From positions 2,232,001 through 2,296,000 of the forward strand of contig LUGG01000002.1 of assembly GCA_001683735.1 (NCBI GenBank): DNA of 64,000 nucleotides, written 5' to 3'. Positions within the stretch are counted from its first letter, which is position 1; each line of letters starts with the position of its first letter. The notes under the pieces were generated by a model. That model saw only the letters and a list, made by a program, of their open reading frames with translations. It made no database searches and was not told the DNA's origin. Position numbers and translations under genes: made by a program. The DNA comes from Grifola frondosa (lineage: Eukaryota > Basidiomycota > Agaricomycetes > Polyporales > Grifolaceae). Positions 23,307 through 35,138 of the stretch are shown piece after piece.

Positions 23307-24385
23307 AACGTTGTTTGGCATGTCTGAAGGTGTGGTTGAGGCCATCACGGACTTGTTGGGGTTGCGGCTCAGAAGCAGAAGCAGAAGATAATCCACCCTG
23401 TACTCTCATCGACCCACATTGCACAAGTGTTGTCTATGTGATAATAGATGGTCTGACTTGTATGATCATCAAGGTGTTGTGCGCGTTCGGTTCACATGAT
23501 GATATCAGTTGTCATCGAACGTTTTCCCCTGGCTATGCTGAATGGAGCGACTATGCATCGTCGTCCATGTACGTTGCGAGTATCAGGTGCAACCACTAGA
23601 AGCAAGCTCCTTGTGACCTGAAGGAAGTCCTTTAAGACACTTAAAGAACTCGAGGTCATGCGTGCGCTTTCAGGATGGAGTATCAAGTTTAGAAACATCG
23701 GAGTTGCGCGCACGTTCGAGATAGTAGCGCATGGATATCATCACGTCAGATGGACAGCATTAAGAAGACCGTGGCGTACCCATTCGACATCGAAAATAGG
23801 TGGTGAATATCTGACGCCGCCGTGGTATGCATGCCTACCCTTGTCGATATACGGAAACACCAGCGAATATATCAATGGATTATTCATTCTAACCTCCAAT
23901 ACGTAAGAGCGAAGATGTGCTCTGTGCCAAGCGCCATCGGACGAAGTCAAGAGAATTATACTCAATATTTAGTCGGCATCAGGATACCTAGTCGACCTCG
24001 AGACAAATACAGCGCATACATCTGCTACGTTAACGTTGGGTCCGCAGAAGTAGCCTCTTTTGGAATGTCGGCTTCCCCATATGGACGTGTGAAGCTAGTC
24101 GCCATCGTTGCGCAAGATGGCACAGACTTTCTCACAGACGTCCAACAATCTATTCTCAGGACGATAGCATTCGTAATCGACCGTGATTGTTCACCAATCC
24201 ACTCTAGCCCTGCGTCGCCGGTTGTGAATATGTTGTTCTCTTCCAACACGGCGACCTGAACGCTATTGGCCCTGAACGACTCGGAGATCCTGCGTTGATC
24301 CATAGATATTCAGGTACTGTCCTATCTGCCAGCCCAATATCTTTTTATATCAATTGATAGTTTTCGCTTCTGCCTCGCTTCTAGG
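23307..24385. other. intergenic, no gene resolved
   Basis: Open stretches exist on the plus strand near 23900-24250, but they show no motif, splice pattern or start that supports a gene. The end of this region should contain the promoter of the permease gene. Confidence 0.5.
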
Positions 24386-26703
24386 ATGGGAATCAGTTGG
24401 AATTCTCTTTTGGTCGCATCCTCACGACCCGGAGAACAGGAGCCGCTCCTATCGAGAGGAACAAGCACAGGGGGTGAAGGTCTATCTGATGATGCATTTT
24501 TGGTTGCAGAATCCGTGCCTCCTGTCGATGAAACCCGTGAGATATCCTTCAAATGTTAATGTCTATGGTTAATCTCACATTTTCGATTCTGCTTGCGTAG
24601 TGACTGGGGAATCCTTTGACGATGTTCCTCACGAGAAGCGACAGCTGGGTGCGCACCGTACAAAAGATGTCACTCGATAGGCCTTGACAATTGTCATGCA
24701 GGCCTGACGAGCACTGCGTTCCTGATATTCAACCGTGTCATAGGCACGGGGATCTTTGCAACTCCTAGTGTGATTCTGCGATCATCGGGGAGCGTTGGCC
24801 TCTCACTTGTAATGTGGGTCCTCGGAGCAACTGTAGCAGCCTGTGGGACTGCGGTGTACGTAGAACTCGGGACTGTGAGCGGCGCTCATTCCTCACTTTC
24901 ACTCCGAGGTTCTGATACAAAGTATGGTTATTCTAGGGGCTTCCGCGGAGCGGTGGAGAAAAGAACTACCTAGAATTCATATATAGACGACCAGTGCTTC
25001 TGGTGACGTGCATGTATGCGATGTATGCGGTATTTATTGTAAGTGCAGTTACCCTCCATTTCTCAGGAAACTTAAGACTCGTTGGGTTACTTAGGGCTGG
25101 CAATCAGCATCTTGCTCCGTCTTTGGAGAATGCAAGGTATTTTTATCCTGTGTCATAAACCTCCCGCTGACTTCGCATCTCACCAGATGTGCTGCATGCA
25201 CTCGACCCATCGCATGCTCCAACTCCCCTTGCCAGCCGTGTTGGCGGCGTAGTGTGCATCACGTTCGCATTTATAGTCCACAGTACCCACCTACAGTTGG
25301 GCATCCGCCTTCAAAACACGCTGGGCGTCCTGAAGCTAATTATCCTGGTTGGAATCGCCCTCAGCGGACTGGCTGTATTAGCTAGAATTCCCGGTCTCTC
25401 CCTCGAAAACGTGAGTATTTGAGACGTATATGCTGGATTTCCATTGAACATGTGGTGGAATAGCCACCGCACAATTTCGAGTGGAGTACGATGTGGGAGG
25501 GAAGCGGAAGAGGCGGTCCGAATGCCTTTGTAACGGGATTATTCACTGTGATCTGGTCGGCGCACCGTTATTCATTCCTGGATCTGAACTCATATTCTGA
25601 ACGTAGGTCGTTTGTCGGTTACTCCAATGCAAATTACGCCCTATCAGAAGTGCGCAACCCCGTACGTACAATAAAGCTCGCTGCTCCCTTGCTGTGGGTT
25701 CCATCACGCTCGTGTATATGCTCGTCAATATCGCGTACTTGGCTGTTGTGGACAAGGCTGAGATTCTGGGCAGCGGCAGAATCGTGGCGGCCCTGTATTT
25801 CGGAAAGTTGTGGGGAGTGCAGACTGAAAGGGTACGCCGACCCAAGTGCTCTTTATCTGGGTTGGATGCGTTGACTGAATTTATGATGCGATACAGGTTT
25901 CAAGTGCCATTATAGCGATGTCAACTCTTGCTAACGTCCTTGCGGTGCTGTTCACTCACGGACGAGGTGCGTGCCACATTGGTTATAACTTTACGTCTAA
26001 TGATGGTTGTATCAGTCGTACAGGAGTTAGGCAGAGAAGGAGTTCTGCCGTTCTCCGCGTTCTTCGCCAGCAACAAACCGTTCAATACCCCGTTGCCGGG
26101 ACTCTTCGCTCAATGGCTCGTAACATCTATGCTGGTGCTGATGGTCCCACCCGGAGACGCCTATCTATTCATGCTCAATCGTACGTGATAATTACTACCC
26201 AATTTTGTTTTATTTTGCGGTTGACAACTATCCGCAGTGTGCTCCTATCCCCTGGCGTTGATCAACATGTTTGTATCAGCGGGCCTGCTTTTTCTACATT
26301 TGCCGTATAAGACTCGCCTCCATCAACAATACGACTGGCACCCGCCATTCCGCGCGTATACGTTGGTCGTACTGTTATTCTTCCTCTCGAACGTGTTTCT
26401 CGTCTTCGCACCTCTTGTACCTCCCTCTGCGGGCTTTAAAGTCTACGAAAGGCTTCCATACTGGGTGCGTCTATTTTTCTGCCATTTGTTCTTGAAGCTT
26501 ATCCTCGCCTCTGTCTATCATCGTAGTTGCATGTGCTTGTGGCTTCCGCAATCTCGTTCGTTGGCGTTGTCTATTGGTACTTGAGATTTGTGTGGCTTCC
26601 ACGGCGTAGGGGGCATTATATTGTGCGCGATATCGTCAGGCAAGAGGACGGTGTGACTAGAAGAGTCATCCGGGAAGTTAAAGTGTCTGATGACGATGGT
26701 TGA
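24386..26703 (+). pseudogene. MUP1-like methionine permease (APC family), one frameshift
   Basis: The polar N-terminus begins MGISWNSLL at 24386. The APC transporter core starts FNRVIGTGIFATPS near 24730. About ten introns rejoin motifs such as LPRSGGEKNYLEF, SNANYALSEVRNP, ILGSGRIVAAL and RVIREVKVSD at the end. Twelve membrane segments are expected. The family imports methionine across the plasma membrane by proton symport. One intron (25132-25186) uses a GC donor, confirmed because only it restores FGEYVLHAL. Another (about 25554-25605) starts GTCGGC. One base is missing near 25688, between AAPL and VGSITLVYM, so the copy is broken as read, by mutation or assembly error. The stop is at 26701. 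Confidence 0.86.
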
Positions 26704-27051
26704 TGGGATCGTGTTCAGACTCGATGTGTGTAAGGGCAGAATTTATTTCCGCTTTGACACTCTACAATCCCATCAACTAGGAGCACTCTGACCAGGACAG
26801 TGAGTGAAAGTGTCCAGAACAATATGTTGTTAGTCACCTGCCATTTTTGTACCCCTTAAATATGACGTAGTCTGGGTGAGTTACAGTCATATTCGCGGCA
26901 CCAAATATTGATGATGCAACTTCTCATAGCATGCCGCTGCGCACACTATGTATGCCGTTGAAAGGGGTTTTTGCGTTCTAAGATGACCCATTCATCTCAC
27001 ACGCAACTACAACAAACCCTCCCAATATTTTCTATCCCACCCTTGATAATC

Positions 27052-27728
27052 ATGAGCGCAGAAGCTATCACAAACCAAAGCCACGACGACCTCATTGGTG
27101 GTGAAGCCAGCAAGGGTAGAATCCCCGGCGCCAACAAGGCTACCACCGGACACCAATACGAGGCCATTCTACCAAAAGGTTCGTATTCGTCTAGACAATT
27201 GTATAGGCATTGCTTATCATTGTACTGGCACGTTGCAGTACAGCCGAAGAGGCCGCAAGAGCATTTACCACCGCCTACTGGCAGAGATGCGCCCCCAGGC
27301 GCATACGACTCGCTTGGTGGTCCCGATGTCCAGGAGGTCCTAGGTATGCCTCCCTTCCGTCAGCCTCATGCCAATATCTCCATCTACCTTCAGATTCTGA
27401 TCCAGAGTTTGATATTTTCACGGGACATCAAACCACCGCCCGACAGCCTTCCCCTCCTCGCCAGCTCTCGCAGCCCTCTCCCTTAGCCCCCGCTCCTGAT
27501 TCACGAACCGTCATAGATCCTTCTCCATTTGCGACACCCACGATGGCTGGGGACACACTCACTGGCGCGACATCCCAGGACGTGCATGGAGGGTACGGTC
27601 ACCCTGGTTCCGGCATGAGCAGCGCAGAGATGCATCATGAAGGCAAGCCACATCGAAAGCGGCCAATGCAAGGAACGCATACTCTCGAGTCGGGTGAGAT
27701 TCCGCGAGATCTTGGAGAGATGGAGTAG
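27052..27728 (+). CDS. small conserved fungal protein, function unknown
   Basis: The ATG at 27052 starts MSAEAITNQSHDDL. At least one intron (about 27178-27239) and probably a second near 27342-27390 separate it from the last exon, which ends at TAG 27726. That exon carries DVHGGYGHPGSGMSSAEMHH followed by KPHRKR. I recall this glycine/histidine signature from small hydrophilic proteins conserved in basidiomycetes, but not any function. The middle is proline-rich. No signal peptide or membrane segment is seen. The exon-2 frame choice is uncertain. Confidence 0.55.
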
Positions 27729-28204
27729 TTCTGCATGGTCCACCGGATGTGTGCAGTCGAGGAGAAAAAAGAAGCATAAACTCAACATAATGTACGTCAT
27801 TGCAAGTAATTAATAATGTGTATCAGACCTCAACATACAATGTTCAACACTCGACCATGATTGTATCAGTATTTCGATTCATGAGATGTTGTCTGTGTTA
27901 CCGTACTAGGTGTTCCAATCACTATTCGAGTGCTGTGCCATCGTAGATCCGCATTTGGTTGTGTTTGGTCCATTTGAGCGGAACTTGCCCTTATTTAGTA
28001 GGTCTCATATACCCTCCTGCCATACTTGTACCAAACGTGCACGAAGTGCGCCATGGTGCCAAACATGTACAACCTCAGTATAAAAGGTCGCGTTCTCCCT
28101 CTCCTCAGAACCACTATCACCCGCACTCTTCACAGTCAGAGCCTTCCAAAGCCTCTTCACACTACGCCAGTTCACTTCCTCCAACACCATCCTCCAAAAT
28201 CATC

Positions 28205-28908
28205 ATGTCTTCACCCGCCATCGCTCACCTATTGAGCCTATGTGGTCGCATCATTCCCCACCACCACACGCCTTCGGTAGACGTTGAAGCCCAGGCACAT
28301 TGTGTAGAGGAACCGCTGGAAACAGATACGGAAGCACAAGCTTCCATGTCTTTCCCATCTGTTACTTTACGCGCTGCGACCACACAGGCAGAGACAGACG
28401 TCGAGATACCTGCACCTGCACGCGCCGCGTCACCATCATTACCCGTCATGACATCCAAATTACCTTTAATAACGCGCGTCGTGGGCAGACCTTTGCGGGT
28501 TCAATTTATGTCCTCCTGGGGATTGTGTATGTTCTCAATTCATTGTGCATGTGTGATCTAGTTCCCATCTCGTCCTTCTTCATGGCATTTGCAGTTTTTC
28601 CACACCTTTGGTTGAACGGATGGATATACATGTTTCGCTCTCATGTGGTGCTCGACTTTTGGGAACGGGCTCTACCGGAGGAGGAGATGGAAAGGCTCAA
28701 GACGCAGCTACGACGCGAAGAACTCAAGTATGCCATATATTGCATGCGCATGGGCGCGCTCGCTTTCATGGTCATTATTATCCTTATCTGCTTCTCGTGG
28801 TTGGGGTTGTTTCAACGGCGGTTCATCGTCCTGCTTAGCTTCCTCGTACAGGTACTTGTTTCCAAAACCGTAGATCTCGGTCCGACACAGGGCCCTCGCA
28901 TGGATTAG
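28205..28908 (+). CDS. paralogous small membrane protein, copy 1
   Basis: The ATG at 28205 opens a polar, proline- and threonine-rich N-terminus of about 105 residues. A phase-1 intron (28527-28594) falls exactly after WGL; the next exon begins FFPHLWLNGW. The family signature follows: DFWERALPEEE, then a basic helix LRREELKYA, then a strong membrane segment (FMVIIILICFSWLGL). The same intron position and the same order occur in the copies ending at 31431, 32985 and 48490. The likely topology is two membrane segments with a short charged loop between. The product's function is unknown. The tail after LLSFLVQ may belong to a further intron. Confidence 0.65.
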
Positions 28909-29503
28909 TTCATTCTCCTCCAGTACGGACTTGTTGATTATACCCTTATATTATATGTAGCAATTAGCGCGACCATTCCACTTAAACTACGTGAACAGAA
29001 CTTCCGATGCACATTTCTTGCTTTATGGCGTCGTACATTCTCATTTGCGAAGGGATCGTAGTAGACATGCTACAATGCATTACTTCCACAAGCCACACGG
29101 TGAATAGCCAAGAGCAGCTATTGACCATGTCATATCAAGATGAACACCAAGACGAACATTAGTAGTAACGTTATGCGGCAGAGTGCGCGTAATGACAAGA
29201 AAGAGACGCACGACGGTGAAATATGTCGGTCAGTACAATTTAACACACCAAGAAACCCGGGCAGAAGTCAAGAACGAAAAGCGACATGCTGAAAAGAAAT
29301 CTGGCAGCTTCAATCAACGCGATCGGGGTATATATCGATGAGCAATACATGCATAACAAGTGCCAAGACAGGATTGGATATCAACAACCAAAACAACGGA
29401 GATTGCGAGGGGCAGAATCTAAAGATGAAGATGAATAGGACAGACACAACCCTGCGCAACAAGATCTCAACAAGTTGCACACCTTCACCGTTACTTTGGC
29501 TGC
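28909..29503. other. intergenic, no gene seen
   Basis: This is AT-rich sequence between convergent genes. No motif or structured RNA was recognised. Confidence 0.5.
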
Positions 29504-30920
29504 TTATCTTCCTGACCATATCCAGAAGCGCCCCCAGTCTTGAGCGTAGCGTTCACGGGTGTACTCAGGAGGATACTGGGCTGCGGGCGATGTGTATCCG
29601 GGAACAGGCGGGCCAGCATCATACTGTGCATGATATCGATGGTTAGATGAGCCGGGCTCTAGAGCTGAGCATGGTATGGCATCGCTCGACAATGATAACA
29701 GTGTCCATATTCAGGTGGGTAATAGTGCTGAGCATAGTATGGCATCACTTGATAATGATATCGGGATCGCGGGTGAGAGTGCAAGGTGCGGGCGTCATGA
29801 GGCATGAGGCAAAAGTGGGGCGTCATAAGGAGAGAGGATTCGAGCATACTGAGGTAGCGTTCATGTGTAATGGGCCAAGACTCGAACATCGTGAGGAGGC
29901 AAAAGTTGCGCATCGTAGAGAGGCAGGCGTCGAGTGTCGTGAAGAGGTAAAGACTGAGCGCCGTGAGGATGCACAAGTCGTATGCTTTGAGGCAAAACTC
30001 GAGTATTATGAAGCAGAGGTCAAACGTCGCAATGAGGTAAGCCTTGAGCATCATGGGGAGCCAAAGGACGAGTGTTGTGGGGGACAAAAGTCGAGTATCA
30101 TGGGGAGCTGACTCGGACGACCCCGCCAGTCGTACCGACCAGGCGAATACAGAGCCGCAGGAGCCGGATCGTGTTCATTAGTAGGTGCTACGCCTTGACT
30201 ACGTCCATCTGAGCGGCTGTTTATATCTGCCCGCTTGGATGCTGGAGGCTTCCACGTCCGTCAAAGCCTCGGTGCGTATGTTTGCAACGTCTGAGGGAAC
30301 GGTTTGAGGCTCACCGACACGGGAGACGTTTGCGCCATTCCCCTTGTTTGTTGCGCCCGATGGGCATGTCTGGACTTTGGTCGTGGTGCACCGATGATAG
30401 ATTAAATAGCCTCGGAAGATGTGTTTCTGACGTCTATATGACGGTGAGCAAAATCCACGGTAACAGTGGATACTTCCACTCACCAGTGTGCTGTACACGA
30501 GATTTCTTCTGCTCCTTTTTCACCTTCCCTTCACGGCATCTTCCCTCTGAGCCTTGATAGTCGGGTTGTCTAAAGCAGCTCCAGAGTCGTCTACAGACTG
30601 GACTGAAGGTGGCGGCTACAGGATTTGAATTTCTTCGCTGCAGGGCCTGAAGGTTCGATAGCAACTTGGCACGCATCTCCTCCTGTCCAGGATGATATAC
30701 AAGAGAAGTATCTTTTGCCGTAGCCCGACGTCTTTTTGGACTCGTGAAGTGATTGCCTACCGGCTGGAAAGAGCGTTTTTGGGGACGGGCGGTACCTCGA
30801 ACTTCGACTGAGCTGGAAGAACTGCGAGAGCATCCGTGCTTGTTTGCTCAGTCGTTGCAGAACATTCGGAGGATATGCTTTACAACAGTACAGCTGCAAA
30901 TGCTGCCAGAGGGCGAACAT
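29504..30920 (-). pseudogene. decayed repeat-rich protein gene, unknown family
   Basis: The minus strand has coherent coding that changes frame several times. An N-terminal basic part (about 30800-30600) contains PKRRRATAKD, which could be a nuclear localisation signal, followed by EEMRAKLLSNLQ. An acidic stretch (DDSGAALDNP) follows after a one-base shift near 30600. Then come a long low-complexity part (about 30110-29780) of degenerate heptad/octad repeats and a tyrosine/proline-rich tail with YHYQVMPYYAQH and YHCRAMPYHAQ. At least two stops lie inside the repeats. No known domain was identified. The intron-exon structure is unresolved, so limits are approximate. Confidence 0.45.
29780..30110 (-). 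repeat. degenerate 21-24 bp coding minisatellite
   Basis: About fourteen units are visible on the minus strand with a consensus like CCTCACGATGCTCGACTTTTGCCT. In the best frame they encode PHDTRLLP-type units (P, H or Q, D or N, T or A, R or Q, x, L). Unit length alternates between 21 and 24 bp, and several units have acquired TGA stops. Confidence 0.7.
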
Positions 30921-31430
30921 GGCAAGTCATTGCTCCGAATTAGGCAGTCATGCTATTCAGAAGGACTGATTGCCTGATTTGGATATGTAGTTTACACCTC
31001 TTCACACACACTTAAGCTCCTTAAAATACGAACCTACGAAGACCAGTGTGAGGCTCCCCAATCGTGTGAGAGGCTTCCAATGAGGGTCCATGTCGAGGGG
31101 GCGGTTTGCAGGCGTTAGATGGTATCGAGGATGTGACAGTGTAATTGGCTGTGTGACGTTGAACGAAATGACAAGCGATTTCCAAGTCCATTAGCTTCAA
31201 TCAATCACGGTTCGTTCAATCAATTGGCTTGTACGAGGAGAAGCCTGTATTCGACAAGCCTAGCGGCCACAAGAAGCTACCACGGTGTCATAAAAGGAGA
31301 AGCAAACGCAAGTCCTGATGGATGGATGATGCGACGAAACATACATATCGCTATACTGCGGATAATCCAACGATGAATAATCCAGGGGAAGGGGAGGAGA
31401 AGTTGGCGACATTGTCATATAAATCAACGG

Positions 31431-32033
31431 TCAGGGTGAAGGTGAGGGTGAGGGCGAGGGCGAGGGCGCAGACTGTCCATTATTCCAGAAAAAGAAGTAG
31501 TAACAGACAAGTAAAACGGCGACGGTCGTTTGAACAAGAAACAAGTAGAAGCACTTCGTCGCCCACTTCCTCTCCAGAAGCCTGAGCCTAATCAGAAGCT
31601 CTTGCCTCTGCGGTTCTGGCAAGGACAGCTCCCAGGCATTGAGCTTGACCTGAGGCGAAATCAGGCACCATGCTCCCCAGGCAGACAAAACAAGTGGAGT
31701 GACTGGTGAGACAATGAGTAATCCATCGTATACAGTCAGGAAGAACGACGTACAAAGACCATATTCGTAATAATACTGGGCTAAAACCTCTCTACCCTCA
31801 ACGTTCATGTATACTGGAGTCACATCAGGCACAATGGAGAAGGGGATATTATCTTTGCACGTACGCTGATTCAATTCATCATCTGAAGCGGACGCATCAG
31901 ACCCAGAATTAGGCCCAGCTCGAAGATTGACGTCAATATCCGCGATACCACTGGCGTGGATGATGATATCACGGTCCAAGTAATCTGTTATTTCACGGGC
32001 ACGGGTGGAAATAAATCGAGACCAGATACCCAT
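31431..32033 (-). CDS. paralogous small membrane protein, copy 2
   Basis: The ATG at 32033 starts MGIWSRFIS; the first exon is polar and ends YYYEYGL. A phase-1 GT-AG intron (31703-31753) at the family position leads to TPLVLSAWGAWC, then the signature NAWELSLPEPQRQELLIRL, LLERKWATK, and a membrane segment (TTVAVLLVCYYFFF). The protein ends in a PS dipeptide repeat (GQSAPSPSPSPS) coded by a short hexanucleotide repeat. The intron is in frame and open, so reading through it would also give an open frame. The spliced form is preferred because it restores the alignment to the other copies. Confidence 0.65.
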   Translation of the reverse strand: MGIWSRFISTRAREITDYLDRDIIIHASGIADIDVNLRAGPNSGSDASASDDELNQRTCKDNIPFSIVPDVTPVYMNVEGREVLAQYYYEYGLCTSFFLTVYDGLLIVSPVTPLVLSAWGAWCLISPQVKLNAWELSLPEPQRQELLIRLRLLERKWATKCFYLFLVQTTVAVLLVCYYFFFWNNGQSAPSPSPSPSPSP

Positions 32034-32984
32034 TATAATGTGGAGGATGCGTGTGAGGGTTCTAAAGATCAGGCGGAAGAGATTGGACAGGGAGAAGAAA
32101 CGAGCCCTGCGGTCTGAGCTCGTGGGGAGAGCGATGAGCCCTTGATATACTTGAGTTTACCCCCAGTGCGGACCCACTGAGCCATACAGGATGCAACAGG
32201 CCAAGACGCAATCCTAGGACAACGTGTAGTTGTACATGCGGCAACGGTGAGGAGCTGTAAAACCTGTGCTAATACAATATGTTCCTATTCAGAACAAATT
32301 CCGAGCAACAAATAATATTAAATGCAGACCTACGGGGACAAACTGGTGCAACATATCGATCCATGAGGCTAAGAGGCTATGGAACGTGGGACGAAGCGAG
32401 AACACGCCGTACACAGCTCCCTCCGGTATTGGCGGCCCAGCGATGAAGCGAGAGCATGCGGCTGTACACGGTCAATCAATGAACAGGCACGATAAGGTCA
32501 TCAGCTCTGGCGGGCTTTCGAGAGCTTCACGTGCTAGTGTAGGATGGATCCTGACTCGGATGACGAGAACATGGTTTCAACCGATGAAAGGGCCGCATTG
32601 TAGACGGACTAGGAAGAAGACATACCTAACGGGTTTTGACCACCCATGAGAAAGAGTGATGTCCAAAGCCATTCCGAGCCAGTATAAGTAGCAGTGAGGC
32701 ATGAATAAATAACGACGGGGTATTGAACGATGTGATCGAACCATATAACTGAGGCAAGCAGTCCTCCTCAACCGCTTCAACACCGACGAGATGATCGCAG
32801 CAACATCCTGAATATGATACAAACAGATGGATCACAGTGTCATGCAAAGAGACGCGAGTGGCTATAGACACAGTCCTCGATAACTACGGGAGATCATCGA
32901 TGAAACGTAGACGTCGTTATATCGTGGAATTGATGCATAGGGAAAAAGAGGCGAGATGACAAACGTGATGGAAGCGACAGACGG

Positions 32985-33480
32985 TCAAGACGACTTGAAC
33001 AAGAAGAGGTAATAGCAGAAAAAGCAGAAGTAGTGAAGAAGGAGTCCGTAGACGTTCTTCCTTGCCCACTTCAACTCTAAGAGCCTGAGCCTGATCAGGA
33101 GCTTCCGCCTCTGAGACTCTGGCAAGGTCATCTCCCACGCATTGAGCTCGACCTGAGGCTGAACAAGGGCCATTGCCCCGAACGCGAACAGCATGATCGG
33201 CACAACTGGTAAAGAAATGGTGAGAACTTCGTCGTATAAGATGAGGGGAAAATGACGCACAGAACCCATATTGGTAACAGAACTTGGCTTTCAAATATCT
33301 ATCTTCGAGATATTTGTCGTCAATATTTATGTACACTGGAGGGTTGGCATGAGGCTGAAAGGAGGAAGGGGATTACGCTTGATGCACGTACGCCGATCGA
33401 ATTCACCATCCTCACACCCAGATAATGTACGATTAGGCCCTCGAAGGTTGATGTCGGTGTCCGAGGCACTCATGATAATG
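32985..33480 (-). pseudogene. paralogous small membrane protein, copy 3 (decayed tandem copy)
   Basis: The last exon reads VPIMLFAFGAMALV, then NAWEMTLPESQRRKLLIRL, LLELKWARK, and a membrane end FFCYYLFLFKSS, with the stop at 32985. The family intron is present in phase 1 after YQYGF. The upstream part aligns with copy 2 (DTDINLRGPN against DVNLRAGPN), but its frame is broken between RRTC and PPVYINI, and the extended first-exon start seen in copy 2 is not visible. It is read as the decayed half of the tandem duplication. Confidence 0.6.
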
Positions 33481-33850
33481 TGTAGGATACGTGTGGGAGT
33501 TCAAAAGATCAAGTTAGACGGTGAAGAGAGGCGGATTGTCCGAGTCCGCGAGGAGAGCGATGAGCCCTTGATATACTTTGCGGACCCACTGAGCCATACA
33601 GGATACAAACAGGCCAAAACGCAATCCTACGACAACGTGTAGTTGTACATGCGGCCACGGTGAAGGGCTGTAAAACCTGTGCTGATATAAGACATGCCTA
33701 TTCTGAACAAATTCCGGATGGTACAAACAATATCAAATGTGGACCTACGAGGACAAACTACTGCAACGTATCGATCCACGATGCCATGAGGTGCCATGAG
33801 GTGCCATGAGGCTATGCCAGAATATGGCCCAAGCGAGGACACACCACACA

Positions 33851-35138
33851 TCAGACGATAAGGTTACCAGCTGATCCATCAAGAGTTCATAAGGTTGCAG
33901 GCAACGCGCCCATGAACATAGGATGGCTCTAACGATGAGAGGTCATGATGATCCAAATATTCAAGTGTTGCTCTACTTTTGACACGAATTACGTAAGGTT
34001 TTTCAATTTCGCCAAGCGTATATACAGCGCTATCGCTGTGAGTCAGTGCAGATTACTGATGAAGAAAGTTCTTCCGAATGCTGCCGTGTAGACGTCTCCC
34101 TAGGCCGCTTATGAATTTGTGCACAAGTTACATGCAGGAATCCGGAGGCAGTACGTCTACTTATTCCGTCTCAATCCTCAGTATTTCATAGGGACCGCCA
34201 TTCAGCCCTAGAACGAACCGAGTGCCATTGGACTAACACATGATTCGTTATCGCTACCGTTCACTCATTGAATATTTGTTCACCAGAAGCAGCGAATGCA
34301 TGTTCAACTGAGATAAATTGTCGACTAGATCGGTAATGATGAGATCACCCTGGATGTCTCATTACGCATGAGCTCTTGCTCTAAGCGAAATCTGGTGCTA
34401 GAACAAGTTCTCCGAATGTCATGATGATTTAGCTCCGGAAATTGACTTGATGCTTAGCTCGTCGCTTATCTGCATATGAGGCGATCTGACGCCTATCCAT
34501 TGTTTCTACTGTGGATTCCTATCCGCTCCGGGAAGCATAGTTTTCGAGCCCCTTTCTCACAGGTACATATGCAAAGCTCGCTTCCAGAAATCCAGCCATC
34601 GTGGTCAGTCTTTTGCTGGTCATAGTCGACTGATCATGTTCTCATTGTTTATTGTTTTCGTTCCAGAGAATCGGATGTATGGAATGATGACAACCGATCC
34701 TTCATCCCGCCTTTCCAGATTGTACTGCGCCCATCTGATTCAGACAATTTCAATTGTTATGCCTGTACCTAGTTTTGTTTTACACGATTTGAAGTTGTCT
34801 ATAATAATTGTATAGGTTGGTCTATTATCTACAAGCCTCTGTCTCTGCTGGACTAACATTATTGAATCCGAGACAGCCTGCAGTAACACAACTTCGTCTG
34901 ACATCCATTTATATCCAACAATGGTGGTCACGGATTAGTATTTGGTCTTGGGCGACTACCCCGATTCAAGCAGCTACTTCAGTCGTGATAAACGCATCTA
35001 GCAGGCTGAGCCTATGCGCGGTGCGTTTTAAAATTTCCCTGTACGTCAGTGACGGATCCGATCTGACGAGTATCGATTGGCCTATAGCGCCAGCAGTGTT
35101 GTCGACACTAGAAGTCTTCGTCGTTAAACATCACACAC
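33851..35138. other. intergenic, no gene seen
   Basis: About 1.3 kb with frames closed by frequent stops. It presumably includes the promoter of the F-box gene at 35139. Confidence 0.5.

Larger units (their letters stand above)
31430..33850. repeat. tandem segmental duplication of about 0.9-1.0 kb
   Basis: The block at about 31450-32420 recurs at about 32985-33850 in the same orientation. The non-coding parts align well, for example AGAGCGATGAGCCCTTGATA at 32131 and near 33553, then the segment with ACAACGTGTAGTTGTACATG in both. Each block carries one copy of the small membrane protein on the minus strand plus its upstream flank. By eye, identity is roughly 75-85 percent, with small indels. 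The second block also has a 10-bp unit GTGCCATGAG repeated in tandem near 33788-33811. Confidence 0.8.

Noticed and set aside
31322..31585. Basic Arg/Lys-rich plus-strand open frame
   Set aside because: It is the complement of the PS-repeat tail of the minus-strand membrane protein.
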